From contig JAMXDE010000033.1 in assembly GCA_026770025.1 (NCBI GenBank), positions 1-64,000 of the forward strand: a DNA stretch of 64,000 nt. The letters run 5' to 3'. Positions 1 to 8,559 of the stretch are shown piece by piece. The notes below the pieces were generated by a model. The model ran no database searches. It was not told the origin of the DNA and saw only the letters and a program-made list of their open reading frames with translations. This stretch comes from Craspedostauros australis (lineage: Eukaryota > Bacillariophyta > Bacillariophyceae > Mastogloiales > Achnanthaceae). The first letter of the stretch is position 1; each line of letters begins with the position of its first letter. The translations under genes and the position numbers were made by a program.

Positions 1-138
1 CCAAGTGGTTATAGACCGCCATTGCATATATAGAGGTTCTGCGGTCAATTTTGGTGATTCATATGATGGTGAATATTCAGCGCCACTGAATATCGTGTTC
101 TGGACAGATGTACATACAAATGATCAATGCGCGAGCAA
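1..138. repeat. Satellite monomer, left of the LINE insertion
   Basis: This stretch is most of one ~181-bp satellite monomer of the kind that fills 8541-11815. It has the same ordered blocks: the GTTATAGACCGCCATTGCAT start, GGTGATTCATATGA, the dyad ATATTCAG/CTGAATAT, CGTGTTCTGG and TCAATGCGCGAGCAA. It is cut at 138 by the LINE, so the satellite array extends off the left edge of the window. Confidence 0.93.
120..138. repeat. Target-site duplication of the LINE, left copy
   Basis: The 19-bp sequence ATGATCAATGCGCGAGCAA ends at 138 and recurs exactly at 8541-8559. Both copies are satellite sequence, so they are the staggered-cut duplication made when the LINE inserted. The outer limit is slightly uncertain because neighbouring monomers vary. 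Confidence 0.88.
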
Positions 139-278
139 TAGTTTCGGAACTCCGACAAACCAAACCAAAGAAAAATAAAAACTAATTAATACCCTAACAC
201 AACACAAACAACAGCAAAGCAAAATGACTTCGAACGACGAACCCAACACGAGCAACCGCGAAGAGACGAAGGCAGAAG

Positions 279-2837
279 ATGGCCCAACCTTGCCACCTCC
301 CACCAAGGAACCTGACAAACCTGCGAACCCAAGAGAGGACGATACAGGCAACCATCATCGCGCCCGACGACAAGCAAAAAGAGCCATCCCTTACGATGGA
401 GGAACCGAGGAGAACGACCCCGACGACGTGTCCATCACCTACAAGCCAAGATCCAGCACGTTCAAGACCGCGGCCAACAAGACCGGCATCGACATCACGC
501 CATTCGCACGAGCAACAGGAGACGGATCCATCGACAGATCAGCAAAAGCAGCATGGAGAGCCAGAGCAATCTGGTATAACAAGGATGAGGCGACGGCCCG
601 ACCGCGAAAACCCGACCATCAAACAGTGGGAGCACTTCTTCAGAGATCTCGCAGACGGAAGGGTCACATCATTCGGGCCCATCACGCTGCCCAACAGAGA
701 CCCCACAAGAATGAGGCTCCTGCAATTCGTCATCAACGTTGCATCCACCGATCCCCACGAGGTATTCAAAGTACATCTCAACGACGACGGCACGGTACGA
801 ACGGCAAGAGCAGTCAAAGTATGGAAGGCCGCGAATCGACTCATGGGCTCCAACTACGATCTGGGAGCAGCACCTCTCGCAGACAACGACATCCACATCG
901 ACACAATGGAAGGCCTCACACTCCAGACGGAAGGCGCGGAAGCGAGCACAGCCAGGATGTCCACAAGCCAAGCATTTGCAGCCATGCCAATCGACACAAC
1001 CACGGGATCCATCAGCACAGACAGCGAGTCGTACACCAGCCGCCAGCCGTCCAAACGCACCAGATTCAAATCTCCGAAACAGACAACCGACATGCCACGA
1101 GTCAGCCAGAACAGCACGAACAACTCGCAATCTTCAGGGACGACAAGCAGCAACGATTCGTCAACTGACTCAGGCGTGACCAGACACAGAAGTGGCCCTC
1201 GGAACCCTGCCAACCGCAAGCCGTCCACAGACGACAACTCCGTCAGCTCAGATGAGGAATCCAACACATCCCAGGCAAAGATAGCACCACCGCGACACGA
1301 GCACACCACCAGATTCACAATCAAACTCAACGTCGACAGAACCGAAGACGACACCACAGCCGCAGTGCGAGAGCGCATCAAGCGATGGTTCCGGCAGGTC
1401 CGACGAATCGATCCTACAGCGGTGATCCTCCCATGGAGAGAGTCGGCCAACACAGGTCCCCACATCGCCCACTCAGGACAAATTCCAGAGAGAATGGAGG
1501 ACCTCAGAACCTTCTTTCAAGGATTGCGAGCGCCATCCGGGGCAACAGGAATCACGTACGCGAAAGTCCGCATCACCACCAGAGATGATCCCTTCGACAT
1601 CACGGCAGACCGCAACGCGGAGCTCAACCCATACTACTACAACGAGCATGAGGGATTGTACAAAGCCCAGCTCCAAGACGCAGAAGAGGTGAAAGAGATC
1701 GGCTTCCTACTATACTCTGGAGGATTCACAGACGTGGACAGCACAGTGGAAATCATAAACAGGAGCTTCCGACGAACAAACAGCGACATCAGAGTGGGCG
1801 GAAAGATGAAGAACATCATCCAGGTCAGCGACGAAACCAGAGAAAAGTACAGAGAAGGCAAGCGACACTGGACAGTCCAACCTTGGAGAGCGGTGAAGCT
1901 GGAAGTCGAAAGATCACAAGCTTACGCTGCGGTCGAAGAAGTCGCAAACCTCTTTAACACACGAGCGGAGAGACCGGGAGCCACCAACTTCCGGTTCTTG
2001 CCCGACAAGAAGTTTGAGCAAATGTCCCGAAAGAAGAGCGAGTTCCGAGACGGCCTCATGGCAAAACACCAGGCCATACTTGCAGTGATTGAGTACTCGG
2101 ACTCCGATGGAGTACTGCACCTGGACAAGAAAGTCAAAGGCAAGGACAACCGCTCCATCACTCTCCGTAAACTCATACTCCGAGAGACAACCAACGACGG
2201 CAAACGGATCTTCCACAGTGTGGACAGAGCCCGAGGCACCGACGACCAAGTCGTGGCGCACTCATTCCCCGAATACCTGGAACCAGCAAAGCATTTCATG
2301 AGCCTCCTGCCTGCAATCGCCCGACACAAAGTAGGCCCCAAAGCCGAAAAGTGGTTCAGTCCGGAGGTGTGGATTGCCAGCCTCAACATTGTGTACGACC
2401 CAGCGACCAACGACTACACGTCCCCTGACACGCACAACCTGGAAGACATCGCCGATGAAGAGTTCCCCGCCAGTGTGATCATCACCAATATCCCCGATAT
2501 GATGCCCACCACTCACAGGCCAGCGGCTCTTGACAATCGAAGCCTGTTCAATCCCAACTCGACGATCGGCACCGCCAACAGGTCCATCGACTCAGCGTAC
2601 ACAGCTGCCCCCAATCTGACCACAGGAGACCAAACAGACAGCGGATCCAACGCACCGAACACCCCCAACACAACCTCCCACACCACCGAAGGAATCCTGC
2701 GTACCGGCGCCAACACAAGATACAACCAGCCCCAGACAAGGGAAGCACAACTACTGGCACAGGTGCAAGCACTCCGGCGAGAACTTGGCAAACCCGACGG
2801 CGACCCTCCGCAGCCCAATGGAGGCCAGTCACCATGA
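279..2837 (+). CDS. LINE ORF1 protein (852 aa)
   Basis: ORF1 of the LINE, presumably the RNA-binding/particle protein that accompanies the ORF2 enzyme. The first ~320 residues are low-complexity and rich in Thr, Ser, Pro, Arg and Asp. A more ordered core starts near residue 345 (TTRFTIKLNVD) and runs to about residue 690, with charged alpha/beta-like sequence. The C-terminus is again Asn/Thr/Pro-rich. No CCHC knuckle or recognisable RRM is visible, so the function comes from position only. The ATG at 279 opens the long frame; an earlier ATG at 224 is in another frame and could act as an upstream ORF. The stop overlaps the ORF2 start as ATGA, an arrangement used for termination-reinitiation in other LINEs. 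Confidence 0.88.
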   Translation: MAQPCHLPPRNLTNLRTQERTIQATIIAPDDKQKEPSLTMEEPRRTTPTTCPSPTSQDPARSRPRPTRPASTSRHSHEQQETDPSTDQQKQHGEPEQSGITRMRRRPDRENPTIKQWEHFFRDLADGRVTSFGPITLPNRDPTRMRLLQFVINVASTDPHEVFKVHLNDDGTVRTARAVKVWKAANRLMGSNYDLGAAPLADNDIHIDTMEGLTLQTEGAEASTARMSTSQAFAAMPIDTTTGSISTDSESYTSRQPSKRTRFKSPKQTTDMPRVSQNSTNNSQSSGTTSSNDSSTDSGVTRHRSGPRNPANRKPSTDDNSVSSDEESNTSQAKIAPPRHEHTTRFTIKLNVDRTEDDTTAAVRERIKRWFRQVRRIDPTAVILPWRESANTGPHIAHSGQIPERMEDLRTFFQGLRAPSGATGITYAKVRITTRDDPFDITADRNAELNPYYYNEHEGLYKAQLQDAEEVKEIGFLLYSGGFTDVDSTVEIINRSFRRTNSDIRVGGKMKNIIQVSDETREKYREGKRHWTVQPWRAVKLEVERSQAYAAVEEVANLFNTRAERPGATNFRFLPDKKFEQMSRKKSEFRDGLMAKHQAILAVIEYSDSDGVLHLDKKVKGKDNRSITLRKLILRETTNDGKRIFHSVDRARGTDDQVVAHSFPEYLEPAKHFMSLLPAIARHKVGPKAEKWFSPEVWIASLNIVYDPATNDYTSPDTHNLEDIADEEFPASVIITNIPDMMPTTHRPAALDNRSLFNPNSTIGTANRSIDSAYTAAPNLTTGDQTDSGSNAPNTPNTTSHTTEGILRTGANTRYNQPQTREAQLLAQVQALRRELGKPDGDPPQPNGGQSP

Positions 2838-5800
2838 TAGGCAGCCACAGACGGGCACAGTCCAGCCCGGACACCGACGGACCCAACACGCCAGGGAATT
2901 CGAGTTCGGATGAATCGAATCTCCAACAACAACACCTCGGCCAAACCACCAACCAAAAGGCCAACACCCAAATCAGGATCGCCACCCTGAACGTAGGAAG
3001 CCTACCAACCGACCCTACGGACCCCAAAAACGACGACCTATGGCAAACCATACGCCAACACCACATTGACATACTGATGATGACGGAAGTGGGCATCAAC
3101 TGGAGCAAGACCCCGTCGGACTCCACGCTTGCCCGCAGAGCTGACAGACAGCTACGCATGGCGAAGATTGCCACAGCACACTGTCACACAGACAGCGACA
3201 GCCCACGACAATGGGGCGGCACCGCCGTACTTTCCCACGGAAACATCGCAGGCCGAGTCCTCTCCAGCAGCAACGACCCCGGAAAGTGCGGCAGATGGGC
3301 AAGCGTACTACTCCAGGGACGACAGGGCATCAAAGTCCGAATCGCCTCAGTTTACGTCCCCACCAAGTCCACCCAAACCTCTGGAACCGTCTACAACCAA
3401 CAAGCTGTCAAAGCCGCCCAGCGCCAATCGACACTGGACCCCATCGATCTGCTCATCGCCGACCTGCAAGCACAAATAGCACGATGGCAACAAGCAGGCG
3501 AGACAGTGATCATCGGAGGTGACGTCAACATGGACGTGCGACGGTCCAAGATCACCAACATGCTGCTCGCCGAAGGCCTCCAAGAACACCACACCAACAA
3601 CATACGACACCCGTATGCCACCATGATCAGAAACAGACGACGGACCCCCATCGACGGAATCTGGGCCACGAACGACGTCCAACCCAATCAAATGGGGCTG
3701 ACACCGTACGGCAGCTGGGACCACCGCATGGTGTGGTTCGACATCAGCACGAACCACCTATTCGGGCACACCAAGCAGCCAACCCCACCGTTCCGAGGGA
3801 GACGACTCCAACTCAGCCAACCCACCACGGTCAGAAGATACGTGCAGGTATACGAAAGCCAAGCTAACTCGCTACATCTTCTGGAACGGGCGCAATCTCT
3901 GAACCAAGCAGTCAGCAATGACCAGATGACACCGCTGCAGATTCAGACACTCGAGAAAATCGACAACGACAGAACTCAGGCCATACTCCAAGCAGAACGC
4001 AAGTGCCGCAAGATCAAAGCTGGGAAGGTGCCCTTCTCACCGATAGTGTCCAAGCTGAGGTGGGAACATCAGTTCTGGACTCTCAGCATCAAGAGGAGAC
4101 AAGGCCACAACATCAAAGGGCGCACAATCGACAAGGCGAAGAAGAAGGCCCACATCCAGCAACGCACGAAGCACATGACAACGGCAGAGATGCACCGGCA
4201 CCGCAACGCGGCGTGGAAGGCATATCAACAAGAGAAGAAACACGCCACTGAACACCGGAGGTCATTCTTGGCCGACGACGAAGACGAGGTGGCCAACACC
4301 GGAGGCGACACAGCCAAATACCGAGCCCAGCTGCTACAGCGAGAGGAGACCAAGGCAACATACCGAAGAATCCGGTGGTCCCTGCAGGCGGATGACTCCA
4401 ATGCCCAAGTGTCCATGGTCATAGACGACGGCCCAGGGGGTGAGAACAATCTGCTAACCGCAGGCGAAGAAGTGGCCCGAGCGTGCTGCAAGACCAACAT
4501 TGACAAGTACAGCCAGGCGTGGCAAGCGGAAGTCTGCCAGCGACCACTTAAGCGCAGCCTGGGGCGATTCGGATCCAGCCCAGCCGCCACCGCCATACTC
4601 AACGGCATCATCCCGTCGCAGATACGCAACAACACCAGCGACACCCTTCACTCACTCCGGCGGCCCCAAAGAGCCACACCGTGGCCCCCCGACCTTCTAC
4701 ATATCAGCCAGGAAGACCATTCGCGAGGATGGGCACGCATCAAGGAAAGCACGTCATCGGGTCCTTCCGGAATACACTTCGGGTGCTGGAAGGTCAACGC
4801 AACCATCCCCGCCCTGGCAACCATCGACTCCATAATGAGAGCGATCCCGTACCGCACAGGATACAGCCTCAAACGATGGCAGCAGTGCATCGACATACAG
4901 CTCCGGAAAAAGCCAGGCAACTTGGCAGTGACCAAAACGAGGACCATCGGGCTCATGGAAGGCGACTTCAACATGAACAACCGACTCCTTGGCAAACAAG
5001 CCAGGTCGCATGCAGAATCCAATCTCACCCTGGCAACGGAGCAGTTCGGCAGCCGCAAGGCGCACACAGCCCAAGAAGTGCTACTCAACACAGTCCTCAT
5101 CGACGACATCGCAAGGATCACAGGCGCACACTATGCCATATGCTCCAACGACGCAAAAGGGTGCTACGACCGCATTGCCCACCCCATCTTCAGCCTAGCC
5201 CTTCAACGGCAGGGAGTGCCTACAGCACCCATCACGAGCACTCTTCGCACCCTCCAGTCGATGACCCACCGCATCCGCACGTCAGCCGGAACATCAGTTT
5301 CGTCCTACTCCGGCAAGCAGCGCCACAACTACCTTCAAGGACTGGTCCAAGGGCTCGGATCCGCACCGACAGGGTGGCTGCTCATCAGCTCCGCCATTAT
5401 TGATAGCATGAGAGCCAGAGGGTACGGCCTCAACCTCCCCGACCCCATCACTCGCGATGGCCATACCATCATGGGCACCGCGTACGTCGACGACACCAAC
5501 ATCATGCAAAGCCTGCCCCCCACAACACCCAACGAGCAAGCGCAATCCTTCCAGGCAGCCGTGGACCACTGGGACGGCCTCCTTACCGCCACTGGCGGGG
5601 CACTGGAGCCATCCAAGAGCTTCTGGCAGCTCATACGGTTCAAGTGGCAGCGCACGAAGTGGGTCTACGACAACAAGATGCCCACCACGAACGTCTGCAT
5701 GAACACTCCGACCGGAGAACGCACCCAACTAGCCCTCACCGGCCCCAGGTCGGCCTCCAAATACCTTGGCATGGTGTCCCGGAGAGACGGACGCCAGTCC

Positions 5801-8392
5801 GAACACACGCAATATCTGCTCCAGAAATCCCTCACCTGGGCGGCACGCATCCGAGCGTCTCGCATCACCCGACAAGACACAGAGGTGGCTATCAAATCCG
5901 TACTTTGGCCATCGCTGCAATACTCGTCTCCGGCAACCACAATGTCCACAGACCAATGGAACAAAGTGATGAGCACAGCACTCACGACCGCACTGCCGGC
6001 CATGGGAATCGCCCGCACCATTGCACGCCAGTACGTGTTCGGCCACAAAGACGCCATGGGAATGGGAGTACTGCACCTGTACACAGCCCAGGTGACGTCT
6101 CACTTGGAAATGGTTCTCAAGCACTTTGAACGCCCCACAGAAACAGGACGACTACTACGCACCTCACTGCATCATCTCGAGCTGTGGACGGGATTGCCGG
6201 GGCTACTTCAACAGCATGAGAAAGCGTGGGGAAACTGGACCTGCTCCGGGTGGTGGCAAAACACATTCAAATCGGCGTCCAAGCTCGGCATCCAGATGAC
6301 AGACCAATCCCACCCATCCAAAATCCCCCGGACCGGAGACAGCCCCATCATGAACCTCGCCATCACTTCCGGCCTCCATCGACAGACTCTGGCGCTCGCC
6401 AACGTTGCTCGACTACACCTGCGAGTGCTCTGGCTGTCAGACATCTCCACGGCCGACGGAAGTCAGATACGACCGACGATCCTACAACGCGAAAGGCTGC
6501 CATCGAGAGGCATCACCTGGCCCAGCGTTGGCAAGGTCACCAAGTCGGCGTGGGAGGCGTGGGAAGCGGTCCTATCAACAGTGGCGGCCCCAGACCAGCC
6601 AGGATGGCACCTACGGACCCAACTTGGGCCATGGCAAGGCGCGCCGGCAGGGCGTGACACCCAACTACCGGATGGCACCATCTCCCCCTTCGACCGACCG
6701 GCCCCAGCAGCGGCCACGGACCCTCGCCCGGCCCTCGTGGTTGACCGCGCTCTTCGCAGATCCGGCATGGCCATCACATCCAGCGGGAGAATCGACAGAT
6801 CGCCAACGCCCGCCACCATACGAGAATGGCTGCATCGGAAAGGCCCCGCAGCGGAGGCAATGCTCCCCGATATACACATCCGAGGCGATGTCCATGCAAT
6901 AGTTCGGTCCATCGCAGCCGGCACCTGTGTGGCATGCAGCGATGCCTCGGCCAAAGACCACAAAGGATCTGCCGCGGCTATCATCCAGAGCGGCCTGCAG
7001 GACGATGCGCACCAGATCGTGGCGACAGCCGCCGTTCCCGAGGGCTCTCACCCAACCGACTCCAACAGAGCGGAGCTTGCGGGGGTCCTCATATCCATTT
7101 GGCTCATCACCTCGGTAGCAGAGTGGTCCGACATCCAAGGTAGCGCCACCGTCGCCTGCGACAACAACAGGGCACTGCAGGCGATAGACCCTGACAGGTG
7201 GCCGGAGCCACGAAAGAAGGACTTCGACCTGTGGTCCGAGGTGGTCCGCAACCTTCGCCAGACCAGAGTCCGATTCACTCCCCAGGAGGTCAAGGAGCAC
7301 GCAGACGACTCCGGTGAACCCATCACCGCCTGGGAGTCGCTGAACGTCCTCGCCGACGGCTATGCAGGGTACCACTGGGATCGGTTCTATGCAAGCAGCT
7401 CCCGAGCCCCAGCAATGGTGGTGCCTACGGAAGGATGGACCCTAAGCACCGCTGCCGGTCCCCTCACCGATCTCGACTACTGGACAGTCTCGTCTCTCAT
7501 CGACGATGGCGGCATCAAAAAGAAGTGGTGCGAAAGATGGGGAGCCTCCAGCCCGACGAACGTAGATTGGGAGCCCATGCGCTCGGTCTCCCGGAGATGG
7601 AGCGGAGGCAAGCGGCGAACGTTGCTCAAGCTCATGACGGGCACCGGCGCCAGTGGCAAGAACATGCAGCGACGCCAGCAGGAGCAATCCGCAGAATGCC
7701 CCAGGTGCGGCAGGCCGGAAGACAACACACACATCCTCATGTGTCCCAGCGCTGCGAGCCAGTCCATTTGGGCCAAAGCCATCCTCAAAGTGCGGTCAAT
7801 CGTGAGACCGCCCACCACCCCACCCGAAGTCGCCCAGCTAGTTTGCACGGCAATCAAGCGCATCACATCTGGAGGCATTCCTCCCTCAGGCATAAGGACG
7901 TCGCCCACTCAGAACATCCAGGTGAGACAGGCCAACATCGGTTGGGTAGCTCTAATCTGGGGCGGCTGGTCCACCTCGTGGCGAGACCAGGCCCCTCCAA
8001 TGGCTCCTCACCGGAGACGACGTGCTCCCAAGCTGCTCCGAGACTGGCAAGTGAGCATCACAAACCTCATGTGGCATACCGTCCTGCAACAGTGGCATGA
8101 CCGCAACGAAACCAAGGCGGAGCAGACGTCGCAAGGCATGACGGCTCTCCTTCAACAACAGCTTCACCGCCTCCGTACAACACCCACCGACGCGATCCCA
8201 GCAGTGCTGCGACCGCTATGGTCCAACCCACCAGCAACAGCCCAAATCGCCGCCCTAGTCCCGTGGGTCCAAGCGATGCAACAAGGACTCGGCCTCGCGG
8301 CACCGGACATCCCGACCGTACTCACCAACTGGATGAAAAACCAGCGACGTCGCCACCGAGCACCAGCCACTCGCCCCTCGAACCCAGCCTGA
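2834..8392 (+). CDS. LINE ORF2: endonuclease - reverse transcriptase - RNase H (1852 aa)
   Basis: The enzyme that nicks target DNA and primes reverse transcription of its own RNA there. Visible domains: AP endonuclease, residues ~47-300 (IRIATLNVGSLP, a Glu in MMTEVGINW, GGDVNMD, WDHRMVWFD); reverse transcriptase ~640-900 (SSGPSGIHFG, SNDAKGCYDRI, GLVQGLGSAPTGW and the active-site YVDD from residue 884); RNase H ~1365-1512 with a full acidic set, D1370, E1414, D1443 and D1508 in NVLADGYA; and a CCHC knuckle from residue 1622 (CPRCGRPEDNTHILMC). The tail has the W-x(2)-RN pattern (QQWHDRNETKA) seen in algal LINE ORF2 proteins. All key residues I looked for are present and the frame is open. 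Its ATG overlaps the ORF1 stop. Confidence 0.95.
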   Translation: MIGSHRRAQSSPDTDGPNTPGNSSSDESNLQQQHLGQTTNQKANTQIRIATLNVGSLPTDPTDPKNDDLWQTIRQHHIDILMMTEVGINWSKTPSDSTLARRADRQLRMAKIATAHCHTDSDSPRQWGGTAVLSHGNIAGRVLSSSNDPGKCGRWASVLLQGRQGIKVRIASVYVPTKSTQTSGTVYNQQAVKAAQRQSTLDPIDLLIADLQAQIARWQQAGETVIIGGDVNMDVRRSKITNMLLAEGLQEHHTNNIRHPYATMIRNRRRTPIDGIWATNDVQPNQMGLTPYGSWDHRMVWFDISTNHLFGHTKQPTPPFRGRRLQLSQPTTVRRYVQVYESQANSLHLLERAQSLNQAVSNDQMTPLQIQTLEKIDNDRTQAILQAERKCRKIKAGKVPFSPIVSKLRWEHQFWTLSIKRRQGHNIKGRTIDKAKKKAHIQQRTKHMTTAEMHRHRNAAWKAYQQEKKHATEHRRSFLADDEDEVANTGGDTAKYRAQLLQREETKATYRRIRWSLQADDSNAQVSMVIDDGPGGENNLLTAGEEVARACCKTNIDKYSQAWQAEVCQRPLKRSLGRFGSSPAATAILNGIIPSQIRNNTSDTLHSLRRPQRATPWPPDLLHISQEDHSRGWARIKESTSSGPSGIHFGCWKVNATIPALATIDSIMRAIPYRTGYSLKRWQQCIDIQLRKKPGNLAVTKTRTIGLMEGDFNMNNRLLGKQARSHAESNLTLATEQFGSRKAHTAQEVLLNTVLIDDIARITGAHYAICSNDAKGCYDRIAHPIFSLALQRQGVPTAPITSTLRTLQSMTHRIRTSAGTSVSSYSGKQRHNYLQGLVQGLGSAPTGWLLISSAIIDSMRARGYGLNLPDPITRDGHTIMGTAYVDDTNIMQSLPPTTPNEQAQSFQAAVDHWDGLLTATGGALEPSKSFWQLIRFKWQRTKWVYDNKMPTTNVCMNTPTGERTQLALTGPRSASKYLGMVSRRDGRQSEHTQYLLQKSLTWAARIRASRITRQDTEVAIKSVLWPSLQYSSPATTMSTDQWNKVMSTALTTALPAMGIARTIARQYVFGHKDAMGMGVLHLYTAQVTSHLEMVLKHFERPTETGRLLRTSLHHLELWTGLPGLLQQHEKAWGNWTCSGWWQNTFKSASKLGIQMTDQSHPSKIPRTGDSPIMNLAITSGLHRQTLALANVARLHLRVLWLSDISTADGSQIRPTILQRERLPSRGITWPSVGKVTKSAWEAWEAVLSTVAAPDQPGWHLRTQLGPWQGAPAGRDTQLPDGTISPFDRPAPAAATDPRPALVVDRALRRSGMAITSSGRIDRSPTPATIREWLHRKGPAAEAMLPDIHIRGDVHAIVRSIAAGTCVACSDASAKDHKGSAAAIIQSGLQDDAHQIVATAAVPEGSHPTDSNRAELAGVLISIWLITSVAEWSDIQGSATVACDNNRALQAIDPDRWPEPRKKDFDLWSEVVRNLRQTRVRFTPQEVKEHADDSGEPITAWESLNVLADGYAGYHWDRFYASSSRAPAMVVPTEGWTLSTAAGPLTDLDYWTVSSLIDDGGIKKKWCERWGASSPTNVDWEPMRSVSRRWSGGKRRTLLKLMTGTGASGKNMQRRQQEQSAECPRCGRPEDNTHILMCPSAASQSIWAKAILKVRSIVRPPTTPPEVAQLVCTAIKRITSGGIPPSGIRTSPTQNIQVRQANIGWVALIWGGWSTSWRDQAPPMAPHRRRRAPKLLRDWQVSITNLMWHTVLQQWHDRNETKAEQTSQGMTALLQQQLHRLRTTPTDAIPAVLRPLWSNPPATAQIAALVPWVQAMQQGLGLAAPDIPTVLTNWMKNQRRRHRAPATRPSNPA

Positions 8393-8540
8393 TGCTGACC
8401 CGACCTCAGAGCAGACGCCTCCACACACCGACACCTAGTGTCAATCCGTTCCCGCTGCGTGCATACACGTTGAATCAACGAGGCGGAATAAAAGCGCCCT
8501 CGGCGCATGACTTAACAGTTATAATCCGTGTGTTATATAT
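8393..8540 (+). other. LINE 3' UTR with poly(A) signal and stem-loop
   Basis: The untranslated 3' end holds AATAAA at 8487-8492, followed at once by a GC stem-loop (GCGCC, loop CTC, GGCGC; 8494-8506). It ends in a TA-rich run against the duplicated target site. Stem-loops near the 3' end are docking sites for the reverse transcriptase in several LINE families. That role here is an inference. Confidence 0.55.
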
Positions 8541-8559
8541 ATGATCAATGCGCGAGCAA
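8541..8559. repeat. Target-site duplication of the LINE, right copy
   Basis: Exact match of 120-138. It marks the right edge of the LINE, and satellite sequence resumes here in the same phase as where it was broken on the left. Confidence 0.88.

Larger units (their letters stand above)
139..8540 (+). mobile_element. Non-LTR retrotransposon (LINE), complete-looking, inserted in satellite
   Basis: An 8.4-kb LINE with a short A-rich 5' leader (139-278), ORF1 (279-2837), ORF2 (2834-8392) and a ~150-bp 3' UTR. Exact 19-bp direct repeats of satellite sequence flank it, which fixes both ends. ORF2 carries, in order, an AP-type endonuclease, reverse transcriptase, RNase H and a CCHC knuckle. This layout is known from RNase H-bearing clades (I, Tad, Ambal-like); the exact clade cannot be set by eye. 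There is no poly(A) tail; the 3' end is a short TA-rich run. No stop or frameshift interrupts either ORF and the duplications are exact, so it looks recent and possibly competent. Confidence 0.92.

Noticed and set aside
224-1168. 314-codon plus-strand ORF overlapping LINE ORF1
   Set aside because: It is a register shadow of ORF1 composition; ORF1 is far longer and directly coupled to ORF2.
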